Shown in pieces: positions 17,799 to 26,943 of a DNA stretch of 64,000 nucleotides. How positions within the stretch are numbered: the first letter of the stretch is position 1; every line of letters begins with the position of its first letter. A program made the translations under genes and the position numbers. The notes beneath the pieces were generated by a model, which was not told where the DNA came from, did not search any database, and saw only the letters and a list, made by a program, of their open reading frames with translations. The DNA comes from Paenibacillus sp. 32O-W (GTDB taxonomy: Bacteria > Bacillota > Bacilli > Paenibacillales > NBRC-103111): contig NZ_VEGP01000014.1 in the NCBI RefSeq assembly GCF_007679495.1, positions 1 to 64,000 on the forward strand, read 5' to 3'.

Positions 17799-19079
17799 TC
17801 AAGAGGAGGCGGAGGAAGGATTGCTGCGAAGCCTGTTGTCTCTCTTGCGGAAATATGCAAAAATCGAAGCCGGCTTCTGTTCCACATAATATACGGCCTT
17901 ATCATCCGGACAGAGAATCAGTCCTAACTGATGATGCTCCCCTGCGAACATAGCCCGGCTGACAAACTTGGAGTGCCCATCCAAATTGATAATTTCCAGC
18001 TTGCAGAAAGCTGGATTCAACTGCATCGCAAGATGAAGCCCTTCCTTCGTTATCACTTTCCGCTGATTTACTTTACGAATAATTTCTCCGGCCCGGATGC
18101 CTGATTCGGCTGCAGGACTGTTCGGTAGGACGGCCAATATTTTCAAGCCCCGGGTATCATGCACATAGAGCGGGTGGGCCGTTTCCTCCTGACTGTTGGA
18201 ATAAGCAATCATCCCTTCATGCAGCAGCAAGGTCAGCAAGGAGGCCGCCAGGATCAGCGGCTCCCAATAGTAGCTTCCGATGGCAGCACAGAGAACAAGC
18301 ACCGAGTAACCCAATAATAATGTCGAATCGAATCTCGCCTTCAGATAGGGAAGCTTGCTGATCGTGGATGACGTAAATCCAATCAGCGCGGGAAAAGCGA
18401 CCATTCCCCAGCCGGCTGCTCCGCCCTCCACAAACCATGGATTCCACGGCAGATGGCTTATTCCCGTCTCGGAAGGAACTAACAGAAACAGGGGGACAGG
18501 CCAAAATCCATGCAGATGGTAGGCTCCTACCAGCTTTCCTCGTTTGCTCTCCATAAAGAGAGGCGTTGCCATCCGGCTGCCTTGCCACCGCACCAGCAGC
18601 CCTTCCGTCAAATGCAGAATCGCGGCCAACGCTAGCAGCGATGGGATATTGACCGATAATGCGGTAGCAAATATCCAGCCTGCCCAAGGCCAGTCAACGG
18701 CGCTTGGGACGAACAGTGCCAGGGAATGAAGAAGACCTATGATCCCGACAGAATAGGCAATACAAAAATAACGGACCCGCACCAGCATCAGCAGGAGCGA
18801 TATCCCCCAAATCAGCAGCATTGCTTGGAGGGATAGCGTCACTCCGAACAGGAGCATTAGAACCGATGCCATTATGCCCGCCAGCCAACCCCATAGCAGC
18901 GTCCGCCAAGTTTCGCCTATTAAGGAATGCAGGCGGGAATGAAATAGTTTGCGCTCCAACGAAATTTGCCGGCGGTATTGAAGGATAATAAAGGCGATTC
19001 CTATATAATACAGAGGATTCAGCAGAAGCTGAGCCACTGCACGGACAATCTGCTCTCCCCAATCAACCCAAGGATTCAT
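17799..19079 (-). CDS. minJ: MinJ-like polytopic membrane protein with PDZ domain
   Basis: 426 residues with seven or eight hydrophobic helices spread over residues 15-300, then a PDZ domain (about residues 305-385) with ILAVLPNSPAAESGIRAGEIIRKVNQ. The combination of several helices and a C-terminal PDZ domain, together with its place after ftsE-ftsX-ctpB, matches B. subtilis MinJ, which links DivIVA to MinD and guides division-site choice. Sequence outside the PDZ part is not strongly conserved in what I can recognise, so the name rests on architecture and synteny. Confidence 0.75.
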   Translation of the reverse strand: MNPWVDWGEQIVRAVAQLLLNPLYYIGIAFIILQYRRQISLERKLFHSRLHSLIGETWRTLLWGWLAGIMASVLMLLFGVTLSLQAMLLIWGISLLLMLVRVRYFCIAYSVGIIGLLHSLALFVPSAVDWPWAGWIFATALSVNIPSLLALAAILHLTEGLLVRWQGSRMATPLFMESKRGKLVGAYHLHGFWPVPLFLLVPSETGISHLPWNPWFVEGGAAGWGMVAFPALIGFTSSTISKLPYLKARFDSTLLLGYSVLVLCAAIGSYYWEPLILAASLLTLLLHEGMIAYSNSQEETAHPLYVHDTRGLKILAVLPNSPAAESGIRAGEIIRKVNQRKVITKEGLHLAMQLNPAFCKLEIINLDGHSKFVSRAMFAGEHHQLGLILCPDDKAVYYVEQKPASIFAYFRKRDNRLRSNPSSASS

Positions 19080-19107
19080 TCCATTTCTCCTTAATAGAAA
19101 AGAATAA

Positions 19108-19132
19108 GAAGGCGGTGCAAACCGACCTTCTT
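19108..19132 (-). terminator. probable terminator of ctpB
   Basis: On the minus strand AGAAGGTCGGT-TTGC-ACCGCCTTCT forms a stem with one bulge and is followed by TATTCTTTT. It lies 107 bases after the ctpB stop codon. Confidence 0.5.
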
Positions 19133-19238
19133 CACAAATTCTACGTTTCTATTCAATTTCCTGCCGCTTCTCTAAAAGGTAGTTAATAAGTCTTCAGCAT
19201 GTATTCAGTAAAAGAGCACTGCAGCGATGCTGCAACCT

Positions 19239-20678
19239 TTAATTACCGTTAGCCAGCTTTTCCCGCAAGTATTGAACAGCGGCCTTCAGCTGATTATCGT
19301 TGTTCGGATCGCGAATCGCCTCTATCACTTTACTTTCTAACAGGCCCATCATCTGTTCGTCCACTTCCCCGTTGACCGTCAGGCTGTTATCCGTCTGGAA
19401 GGCTTTGACGGCATCCACCGTCTGCTGATCGAAATATCCGTCGTTACGGCTGACGGAATAGCCTAGGGCAGGAAGCATCGTCTGCAGTACTTTTACATCC
19501 TCATTAGCCATGTCATAGGTTAGCGTCACCTGTTTACTGAAAGGTCTGACTGTAAAGATTTCCGGCTGCTCAACCTTCATATCCGGCTCGATTCCGGTCT
19601 TGTTAATCCAGTTCCCGTCCGGAGTCAGCCATTTGGAGGTTGTCAATTTGATATTGCTGCCGTCCCCCATTTCCTTCTCGAAAGTGACCTGTACCGTTCC
19701 CTTGCCATAGGTCTTCTCGCCGATTAATTGGCTGCCGGCCGATTCCTTCAAAGCACCGGCCAGAATTTCCGAGGCGCTCGCACTTCCTTGGTTTATAAGA
19801 ACCGCGACCGGATACGCTTTGGCCGGGTTAGGATTCTTGGAGAGCGTCGGCTGCCGCTTCCCATTGCGGTCTTCGATTTGGACAATAGGCTTGCCCTTCT
19901 CGATAAACGGCTGAACGATATGAATCACCTGATCCAACAGACCTCCGGGATCATTCCGTACATCGATAATCAAGCCTTTCATTCCTTGGGCTTCCAGCTT
20001 GCTCAATTCCTCCTCAAATCTTTTACTTGTCTGGAAAGAGAATTGAGTAATTTCGATCTTGCCTATGGAATCCTCCAGCATCTCTGCGTAGACCGTCTCT
20101 ATGGGGATGTCGTCGCGAACGATGACAATCTCCACCGGTTCCGAGGTACCGCTCCGCAAGACGGATAATTTTGCTTCGGTTCCTTTGGGCCCGCGGATCT
20201 TGGCTACGGCTTCATTCAAAGTCAGCCCATCCAGCGATTCTCCGTCTACACTTAATATGACGTCCCTGGCTCGCAATCCGGATTTCTCTGCGGGAGAGCC
20301 TTTAATAGGCGAGACGATCGTCACTCTGCCGTTATCCAACGATACCTCTGCCCCGATGCCTTGAAAGGACGAACTGATATGCTCCTCGAAATCCTTGGCT
20401 TCCTTGGTCGTCATATACGTAGAGAACGGATCCTCCAGGGAGGCAAGCATGCCTTGAATGGCACCGTCGATGATCTTATCATGATCGACTTGTTCCAAGT
20501 ACCTCTGACGAATAATCTCATAAGCTTTCGTGACCTTGTCCAGATCCTTGCGGGTTACTTCTCCTTGCGGAGCTTCGACGGTTGCAAAGGAAGGACTCAC
20601 TATCGTTAAAGTAAGAATGCTGCTGGCGAACATAGCCAGCACAATAAATGCCAAAACCGTACGGCCTTTAAAAACCAT
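19239..20678 (-). CDS. ctpB: C-terminal processing peptidase CtpB-like (S41)
   Basis: 479 residues with an N-terminal signal/anchor helix (residues about 8-30). A PDZ domain (about 95-180) carries FQGIGAEVSLD and SGLRARDVILSVDGE. The S41 protease core has the catalytic serine in NQGSASASEILAG and the lysine in EKTYGKGTVQ. A C-terminal peptidoglycan-binding domain reads LQTMLPALGYSVSRNDGYFD. CtpB of B. subtilis acts in sporulation by cleaving SpoIVFA in the sigma-K checkpoint; whether this one does so is inferred from synteny with minJ and ftsEX. Confidence 0.9.
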   Translation of the reverse strand: MVFKGRTVLAFIVLAMFASSILTLTIVSPSFATVEAPQGEVTRKDLDKVTKAYEIIRQRYLEQVDHDKIIDGAIQGMLASLEDPFSTYMTTKEAKDFEEHISSSFQGIGAEVSLDNGRVTIVSPIKGSPAEKSGLRARDVILSVDGESLDGLTLNEAVAKIRGPKGTEAKLSVLRSGTSEPVEIVIVRDDIPIETVYAEMLEDSIGKIEITQFSFQTSKRFEEELSKLEAQGMKGLIIDVRNDPGGLLDQVIHIVQPFIEKGKPIVQIEDRNGKRQPTLSKNPNPAKAYPVAVLINQGSASASEILAGALKESAGSQLIGEKTYGKGTVQVTFEKEMGDGSNIKLTTSKWLTPDGNWINKTGIEPDMKVEQPEIFTVRPFSKQVTLTYDMANEDVKVLQTMLPALGYSVSRNDGYFDQQTVDAVKAFQTDNSLTVNGEVDEQMMGLLESKVIEAIRDPNNDNQLKAAVQYLREKLANGN

Positions 20679-20764
20679 AAACCTTGCACCACCTTTGCTA
20701 CCCTGACTTACCTGCTAGTATATGACAAGCACGTGCGGTTTATAATAGACAAGCTATTAATTTT

Positions 20765-21979
20765 CTACTCCACATACGGCCTTGGGTTAACGGGCTTCTC
20801 GTCAATTCTGACCTCGAAATGAAGATGGTTGCCGGTGGAATCTCCCGTTGATCCTACTTCAGCAATCTTCTGTCCTCTTGTAACCGAGTCTCCCTCGCTA
20901 ACTTTGATTCCATTCTGCCGGATGTGGCCATACCAGGTCCACATTCCACCGCCGTGGTCGATCACAACCGTATTGCCATATCCTCTTACCCAGGAAGCGA
21001 TCAAGACCACTCCATCGTCCGCAGCCACAATTGTAGTTCCGTTAGGGGCGGCGATATCCATGCCCGCATGCAGCTTTCTCTTCTTGGCAATGGGATCTAT
21101 CCGATAACCGAATTCGGAGGTAATGATCCCGCTGTCCGGAACCGGCCAGGCCAGCTGCCCGCCGGCTCGGCTTACATTGGATGTCTTCATCTTCGCTTCT
21201 TTAGCCTTTTGCTGCTGAATCAATTTATTTTTTTCATTGTACAGTTGGGCTTTCTCCTTGGCCAGAGCGACCAGACTCTGTTCCTGCTCCTCACTGATGC
21301 CCTCAGCTTCTGCCTCTTGGGCGGACAGACTGGCAATGGCCACTTCCTTCTGCTTCTCGCGCGCCAGCAGCTGCTGACGCACATCCTCCGCTTCAGCATA
21401 CAATCTCTCGGCTTCCTGCAGCTGAATTTCGACCTCTATCTTTTTCTCCGCGATCAGGTCGCGGTCCTTTTTGTTAGCTTCCAGTAACCGCTTGTCATTA
21501 CCGGATATCAGCTTCAACGTATTAAATCTTTCGATAAAATCCGAGAAACTGGTCGCGCTAAGAATAACATCAAGATAGGACACCGTACCGTTCATATACA
21601 TGGCCCGAACTCTCGATTTCAACTGCTTGTCCCTTTCTTCTACCCGTTCCTCCGCATCTACTAGCTGTTGGGTCGTTTCATGAAGCGTAGCCGTTACCAC
21701 ATTAACCTGCTCATTCAGCTCGTTCAGCTTGGCTACCTGCCGCTCAATCTCTTCCTGAATCTCTTGCAGGGTAATGATTTCTACTCTTTTTTGCTCCTGT
21801 AGGGAAGCCTTAAGCTCTTCGGCTTCCTTCCGTTTCTTGGCCGCTTCCTGCTCCTGCTTCTGCAAATTCTCCAGCTTGCGGTTAATATCGTCCAAAGGAC
21901 CGGCAAATCCTGTATAGGGCTGCACTACCAGGCATAAGGCCACGACTACGGCGGTGAGAGACAACGACAACTTTTTCAA
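20765..21979 (-). CDS. coiled-coil M23 peptidoglycan hydrolase (EnvC/PcsB type)
   Basis: 404 residues from a TTG start with AGGAGG 8 bases upstream. A signal peptide (to about residue 26) precedes a long coiled coil (about 28-265, rich in E, K, Q and L). The C-terminal M23 (LytM) domain has the metal ligands in LHAGMDIAAPNG and GNHLHFEVR. The family includes EnvC, PcsB and CwlO-like proteins whose activity is controlled by FtsEX through the coiled coil. The gene starts 13 bases after the ftsX stop, which supports this partnership. Confidence 0.9.
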   Translation of the reverse strand: MKKLSLSLTAVVVALCLVVQPYTGFAGPLDDINRKLENLQKQEQEAAKKRKEAEELKASLQEQKRVEIITLQEIQEEIERQVAKLNELNEQVNVVTATLHETTQQLVDAEERVEERDKQLKSRVRAMYMNGTVSYLDVILSATSFSDFIERFNTLKLISGNDKRLLEANKKDRDLIAEKKIEVEIQLQEAERLYAEAEDVRQQLLAREKQKEVAIASLSAQEAEAEGISEEQEQSLVALAKEKAQLYNEKNKLIQQQKAKEAKMKTSNVSRAGGQLAWPVPDSGIITSEFGYRIDPIAKKRKLHAGMDIAAPNGTTIVAADDGVVLIASWVRGYGNTVVIDHGGGMWTWYGHIRQNGIKVSEGDSVTRGQKIAEVGSTGDSTGNHLHFEVRIDEKPVNPRPYVE

Positions 21980-21991
21980 AAGAAATACCTC

Positions 21992-22909
21992 CTACACTTT
22001 TAAATACTTGCGAACCGAAATCGTGCTGCCCCATATTCCGATAACTAATCCGATGGAAAGCAATAAAATGCCGACCGGATATATGACTTCCAGAAGCGGT
22101 TTGAAATGCACCATAAAAACGCTGATATCGGCCTGGGTCGACTTTAGAAGTTCAAAGTATCCGTAGGACAGGATACCGATCGGAATGATCGATCCTATCA
22201 ATCCAAGCAGCGCCCCCTCTATGAAGAAAGGCCAATTGATAAAACTGTTGGTAGCTCCTACAAGCTTCATGATCTTAATTTCCCGGTTACGGGCCATAAT
22301 GGTCAGCTTGATCGTATTGGATATCAGGAACATCGCCGTCAACGCTAGGCAAACGACCAATACCAACCCCACGTTACGAATAATGGAGGTTACTTTAAAC
22401 AGAGTATCGACGGTCCCCTTGCCATAATTAACGCTGACGATCGGAGCCGGGTCCTTCCCCGTATTCAAGGCTTCAATCTTCTGAGCCACCATTCCTACCT
22501 GGCTCGGTTCCTTGACTTCTACCGTGAAGGAATCATTCAATGGATTGTTCTCGCCATCCAGCCCTTCCAGATAGGCTTCACCGGATTCCCCCATCTTTTC
22601 CCGCAGAATCTCTAAACCTTCTTCTTTGGAAACAAAAGTGTTCTTCTCTACTTCGGGCATGCCGGTAATGCTGGCTTCAATCGCTTCTATTTCCTCCTGC
22701 GGCGTTTCCAGCTCCAGGAAGACCTTGATTTCCACCTGCTTCTCTATTTGTTCCGTCAAATAATTGACATTCAATGATAAAATCAGGAACAACCCTAGTA
22801 TAAATAGCGATATAGATATCGAACTGATCGAAGCGAACGTCATCCACCCATTGCGGATAATGTTCTTGCCACCCTCTCTGAAGTGCCGGCCAAGTGTACT
22901 AATCGTCAT
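21992..22909 (-). CDS. ftsX: cell division ABC transporter permease FtsX
   Basis: 305 residues from ATG 22909 with GAGGAG nine bases upstream; the product begins MTISTLGRHFREGGKNIIRN, as FtsX does. Four membrane helices are present (about 23-45, 175-200, 230-250, 270-290), with an extracellular domain between the first two (KQVEIKVFLELE to NYGKG). FtsX passes the ATP-dependent signal of FtsE to a wall hydrolase outside. It overlaps the end of ftsE by 11 bases and is followed directly by the M23 gene. Confidence 0.95.
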   Translation of the reverse strand: MTISTLGRHFREGGKNIIRNGWMTFASISSISISLFILGLFLILSLNVNYLTEQIEKQVEIKVFLELETPQEEIEAIEASITGMPEVEKNTFVSKEEGLEILREKMGESGEAYLEGLDGENNPLNDSFTVEVKEPSQVGMVAQKIEALNTGKDPAPIVSVNYGKGTVDTLFKVTSIIRNVGLVLVVCLALTAMFLISNTIKLTIMARNREIKIMKLVGATNSFINWPFFIEGALLGLIGSIIPIGILSYGYFELLKSTQADISVFMVHFKPLLEVIYPVGILLLSIGLVIGIWGSTISVRKYLKV

Positions 22910-23585
22910 AGCCGTAATCTCCTCTCGCTTGGTCGCGGGCAATCTGGCCGTGTTCGATAGCAATTACTCTCTTTCGGATGGTATTAACAATTTCTTTGTT
23001 ATGCGTAGCCATGATGATCGTCGTTCCCCGGTAATTGATTTCCTCCAGCAAGTTCATAATTCCCCATGAGGTCTCAGGATCCAGATTTCCCGTAGGCTCG
23101 TCCGCTATAATGACAGCCGGATTGTTGACAATCGCCCGGGCTATAGCAATTCTCTGCTGCTCCCCGCCGGACAGCTGCGTCGGGAAAGAGGCCGCTTTGT
23201 CCTTCAGCTTGACCAGTTCCAATACTTCCATCGTTCTTTTCTTGATTAACTTCTTGGGAGCTTCAATAGCTTCCATGGCAAAGGCAATATTCTCATAGAC
23301 CGTTAACTTGGGCAGAAGCCGGAAGTCCTGGAAAATCACTCCGATATTGCGCCGGACATAAGGAATCTTACGCGGCTTCAGCTTCTCCAGATTAAAGCCG
23401 TTAACAAAAATTTGACCTTTGGTAGGCCGCTCTTCCCTATATATCATTTTCATAAAAGTAGATTTCCCCGCTCCGGAGGGGCCTACAACATAAACAAATT
23501 CATTAGCATTAACCTTAAGATTTATGCCCCTTATCGCATGTGTCCCGTCCGGATAAGTCTTCCAGACGTCCTGCATTTCAATCAT
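22899..23585 (-). CDS. ftsE: cell division ATP-binding protein FtsE
   Basis: 228 residues, the standard FtsE length, from ATG 23585 (MIEMQDVWKTYPDG). A longer in-frame reading to 23690 has no ribosome binding site. Walker A is GPSGAGKSTF, the ABC signature is LSGGEQQRIAIARA, and Walker B is VIIADEPTGNLD. FtsE is the ATPase of the FtsEX complex, which gates peptidoglycan hydrolysis during growth and division. First gene of ftsEX-M23, with ctpB and minJ on the same strand behind. Confidence 0.96.
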   Translation of the reverse strand: MIEMQDVWKTYPDGTHAIRGINLKVNANEFVYVVGPSGAGKSTFMKMIYREERPTKGQIFVNGFNLEKLKPRKIPYVRRNIGVIFQDFRLLPKLTVYENIAFAMEAIEAPKKLIKKRTMEVLELVKLKDKAASFPTQLSGGEQQRIAIARAIVNNPAVIIADEPTGNLDPETSWGIMNLLEEINYRGTTIIMATHNKEIVNTIRKRVIAIEHGQIARDQARGDYGYDD

Positions 23586-23811
23586 GCTATCACATCCTGT
23601 TTGTAGTAACCTTCTTAAACTTCGACATAAATCTTTAAATTCCTTTAGATTGGTATCAAAAACGTAACAAATCCCCGTTATTTTCACCAAATTAACAGTT
23701 TATCCCGACATGTGACGAATAACGCCGAATGAAGAAGGAGGCGAAATATCTCGTCCATTCTCTTCATACAATTGAAGAAAGGTTGTTGCATCATCTAAGG
23801 AGGTCATTCTC

Positions 23812-25230
23812 ATGCCATGGTCAAGGAGGAGCCTATTAATCATTGTTTCGGCATTATCGGCTCTACTTTTAATTTTTTTGGCGCTTATAGGCTATGCCTC
23901 TCAGAACCGATTTCCCAGGGGAATGAGTCTGCACGGCTGGTCCATTGCCGGAGCCCCCTATTATTCAACCGTCGCCAAGCTGGAACAAGCGGCCCGGGAG
24001 TTCTCCCAAACCAAGATCGCTTTGACATCGGACCGCCCGGAGGCCCCTCCGAATACGTTAACTATGGAGCAGCTTGGAATCAGAATCGATATGGATCCCT
24101 TCTTCACTGTCCTGCAGCAGCTTCGCTCTGGAAACCGTTTCGAACAAGTAGGGAACCGCTGGAGACTTTCCGGGTCATCCTTAAAGCTTACCTTATTTTT
24201 TAATGACAATGCAATGCACAATATGTTGAAATCTGTATGGTCGGATATGTACAGCCAAACTCCCCAGGATGCCCGAAGAATGATTACGGAAGATGACCGG
24301 ATTGAAATCATACCCGAGCAAACGGCATACCGTATAGATGAACAGGAGCTTAAGCGCAGAATTATGGAATGGTTTGATAAAGAGTGGAATGGCCTAAACG
24401 GCGAGATCGCCCAGGCTTCCATCCATCTGCCCCTGCTTGCCGAGAACCCGCAAGTGACGGCTGCAGATCTGAATGCCCAAGGCATTGACCGCAAGTTTAG
24501 TGAATTTACCACAGTATTCATGACTAATGAGGAAGGCCGAATGCACAATATTCAATCCGCCGCCCGCATAATGGATAACATGCTGCTGGGTCCGCAGGAG
24601 GTCTTCGACTACGGCCAAATCGTCCATAGGGCTGAAACGGAATTCGGCTTTAAGGAAGCCCCCGTTATTGTGAACGGGCAGCTTGTAACCGGAATCGGCG
24701 GCGGGATTTGCCAGGTGTCCAGCACGTTGTATAATGCCGCTCTGCGTGGCGGCCTGGAAATTGTGGAAAGAAGGAATCATACCCTTCCCGTCAGCTATGT
24801 CGAATTGGGTCAGGACGCCACTTATGCGGACGGATATATTAATTTCAAGTTCCGCAACAATACCGGCCGTCATTTGCTGATTAAGACAACCTTGATCGAA
24901 AACCGGCTGACCATCAAATTGTTCGGTCATACTCCAAGTCATATTACTTACGATGTAGAATCGGTTATAGTGAAAGAAGTGGAGCCTTCGGTGAAATACG
25001 TGTATAATCCCGGCCTGACCAGAGAGCAGCAGATTCAAAAAGGCAAGCCCGGCTATATTGTCGAAACTTATCGGCATAAGATTGAAAATGGGCAACGGAC
25101 GGATTCCCAACTCATTTCCAAAGACACCTATGCCGCCCAGCCAACTCTCATCGCTACTCCTCATGACGCCAAAGCCGAGAACCCTTCCCAGCCGGCACCC
25201 ATGGTAGAAGACGGGGTAAGGGGACGCTGA
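23812..25230 (+). CDS. VanW family membrane-anchored protein
   Basis: 472 residues. One N-terminal membrane helix (about 8-28) is followed by a peptidoglycan-binding-like domain (about 35-220) that contains TLTMEQLGIRIDMDP. The VanW domain (about 245-375) has QEVFDYGQIVHRAETEFGF and the typical GIGGGICQVSSTLYNAAL and RRNHTLPVSYV segments. The tail (about 380-450) resembles a G5-like beta domain. AAGGAGG lies 7 bases before ATG 23812. VanW proteins occur in vancomycin clusters and widely in spore formers; their exact role is not settled. It is divergent from ftsE and ends at its own terminator. Confidence 0.9.
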   Translation: MPWSRRSLLIIVSALSALLLIFLALIGYASQNRFPRGMSLHGWSIAGAPYYSTVAKLEQAAREFSQTKIALTSDRPEAPPNTLTMEQLGIRIDMDPFFTVLQQLRSGNRFEQVGNRWRLSGSSLKLTLFFNDNAMHNMLKSVWSDMYSQTPQDARRMITEDDRIEIIPEQTAYRIDEQELKRRIMEWFDKEWNGLNGEIAQASIHLPLLAENPQVTAADLNAQGIDRKFSEFTTVFMTNEEGRMHNIQSAARIMDNMLLGPQEVFDYGQIVHRAETEFGFKEAPVIVNGQLVTGIGGGICQVSSTLYNAALRGGLEIVERRNHTLPVSYVELGQDATYADGYINFKFRNNTGRHLLIKTTLIENRLTIKLFGHTPSHITYDVESVIVKEVEPSVKYVYNPGLTREQQIQKGKPGYIVETYRHKIENGQRTDSQLISKDTYAAQPTLIATPHDAKAENPSQPAPMVEDGVRGR

Positions 25231-25251
25231 TATCCAGGAAGGCAAAGCTGG

Positions 25252-25288
25252 CCCTGGTCCAATTACATTGGACCAGGGTCTTTTATTT
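25252..25288 (+). terminator. terminator of the VanW gene
   Basis: CCCTGGTCCAAT (25252-25263) and ATTGGACCAGGG (25267-25278) form a 12-bp stem with a 3-base loop, followed by TCTTTTATTT. Confidence 0.85.
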
Positions 25289-25379
25289 ATGACAAGTCAT
25301 ATGACTTCGGTGACTTGGCAGCGCTATCTTCTTCTAGTAATCTAAGTTTAGTGAAATGGAACAAAGAGGTGAGCAACCG

Positions 25380-25916
25380 ATGTCCAAGGAAGATTTCTTC
25401 CGAGACCTTGAATATAAGCTGAAGGGCTTGCCGGAACAGGAACGGCGACAAATTCTGCAAGTGTATGAAGACCTGTTTCGGACGGCCGCCGAGAATGGCA
25501 AGGATGAACGCGAGGTAACCGCTTATCTGGGATTCGCTTCGGATCATCCCCCCCATGACCATCTAGCTGTTTATCCGCATCCAGCTATCGATAGCTCGCA
25601 CCAAGGGATTCGGCCGTTGATAGCCAGCGTAGCTCTCGGATTATTTAATCTGATTATTGTTCTGCCGCCGTTTCTGGCCATTAGCGCATTACTGTTAGCC
25701 TTCTGCATCATGACGTTCGTCCTGCTGGCTCTGCCGCTGTTCATTTGGTGGTTCCCCTATGGGGATATTCTTTTTATTCACAAGCTGTTCTTAACTATGG
25801 CCGTGTTCGGTCTGGGCATGCTTACGGGCATCGCGTCATGGTATTCCGTCAAGTGGTACTTCATTGCCGTACGGAAATATATCCAAATTAACGTTAATCT
25901 GATAAAGGGGGAATAA
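25380..25916 (+). CDS. DUF1700-like membrane protein
   Basis: 178 residues from ATG 25380 with AGAGGTGAG nine bases upstream. The N-terminal soluble part SKEDFFRDLEYKLKGLPEQERRQILQVYEDLF is the helical start typical of DUF1700 proteins (L-x-x-L-P-x-x-E-R). Three hydrophobic helices follow (about 80-105, 108-125, 135-160). DUF1700 genes are usually next to a DUF4097 gene, as here, and often to a PadR regulator, which is not present in this window. The unit is thought to act in envelope stress sensing; the function is not proven. Confidence 0.8.
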   Translation: MSKEDFFRDLEYKLKGLPEQERRQILQVYEDLFRTAAENGKDEREVTAYLGFASDHPPHDHLAVYPHPAIDSSHQGIRPLIASVALGLFNLIIVLPPFLAISALLLAFCIMTFVLLALPLFIWWFPYGDILFIHKLFLTMAVFGLGMLTGIASWYSVKWYFIAVRKYIQINVNLIKGE

Positions 25917-25919
25917 GTC

Positions 25920-26858
25920 TTGAAACGTAAAGCAGTCGCCTTTCTCGCCCTCTTTTCATTTGCATGCTTCCTGATTGGTTCCATCGGCTTTGCCGCTACC
26001 TATGTCTGGAAGCGGGGAGCAAGCACCCATGCCATTAGTACGGAATTTGGCCAGACCCGGGATTCGGCTGATGGCTGGAAACCGTTAACGTCCGAGAGCT
26101 CCGAGGAGGAGCAGACGTTCGATTCGTCTGACATTTCCCGCTTTTCCCTAAGGACCGATTTGGCCAAGCTTCAGTTTGTTACCAGCCCGTCCGATACGAT
26201 TACTGTCCGTTTGACCAGCCAGTCTTCCGAAAAATATAAGCCTGAAATCAAAGCTGAGCAGCGGGGTGATCAATTAAGCGTAGAGGTCCTCCATCCCGAA
26301 CAGACAGGGTTTGGCCTTGATCGGATTCAGGATTTGCTTCAGAACAATAATAATCAGTCTCTGACGATGACCGTGGAGGTAGCGCTGCCTGATAAAGTTT
26401 TCTCCGAAGTCAGACTGGTGTCCGATATGGGGAGTATTGCTTTGGGAGGAATGAAAGCTGATAAGCTTCATATCCGAAGCGATGCAGGCTCCGTTCACCT
26501 GAATGATTATGTTGGAAAGAAATTGGAGGTTAATACCAATATAGGCAGCATTCAGTTAAAGGAAATTGATGCGGAGATTAACGTTAGCAGCGATATAGGG
26601 AGTATCTCCGTTGAACAGTCCTCCATTCTCCATCCACTGAACATCAAGAACGAAATTGGCAAGGTCGAGCTAATCGTTAGCGAAGTGGCGCCTATGACGA
26701 TGGAGCTTACAACCAGTATGGGCAGTATCCATACCAACCTCCCGGGGATGACAGAGGAAGAACGCCGCCGCACCTACTGGAAAGGATCCTACGGGAATAA
26801 CGGTCCATCGGTGAAAATAAATACGGAGATCGGCAGTATAAGCGTTCTATCCAAATAA
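25920..26858 (+). CDS. DUF4097-like beta-repeat membrane-anchored protein
   Basis: 312 residues from a TTG start at 25920 with AAGGGGGA upstream, three bases after the previous gene. An N-terminal anchor helix (about 7-28) is followed by a beta-helix-like region with repeated turns: SDMGSIALGGM, SDAGSVHLNDY, TNIGSIQLKEI, SDIGSISVEQS, NEIGKVELIVS, TSMGSIHTNLP and TEIGSISVLS. This G-S-I/V-x-L repeat is characteristic of DUF4097/adhesin-like domains. It probably sits on the outer face of the membrane and works with the DUF1700 protein. Confidence 0.8.
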   Translation: MKRKAVAFLALFSFACFLIGSIGFAATYVWKRGASTHAISTEFGQTRDSADGWKPLTSESSEEEQTFDSSDISRFSLRTDLAKLQFVTSPSDTITVRLTSQSSEKYKPEIKAEQRGDQLSVEVLHPEQTGFGLDRIQDLLQNNNNQSLTMTVEVALPDKVFSEVRLVSDMGSIALGGMKADKLHIRSDAGSVHLNDYVGKKLEVNTNIGSIQLKEIDAEINVSSDIGSISVEQSSILHPLNIKNEIGKVELIVSEVAPMTMELTTSMGSIHTNLPGMTEEERRRTYWKGSYGNNGPSVKINTEIGSISVLSK

Positions 26859-26893
26859 TAGAATCTTGCGCGCCGTTCGAATACTTACCTAAT

Positions 26894-26929
26894 AAGCCCC
26901 CTTGCTGTTCACGCAGGGGGGCTTGTTTA
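26894..26929. terminator. bidirectional terminator between DUF4097 gene and argH
   Basis: AAGCCCCCTTGC and GCAGGGGGGCTT form a strong stem with a 7-base loop; TTGTTTAT follows on the plus strand and ATTAGG on the minus strand. It lies at the convergence of the two units and is a better terminator for the plus strand. Confidence 0.8.
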
Positions 26930-26943
26930 TGGATGGTTGCTTG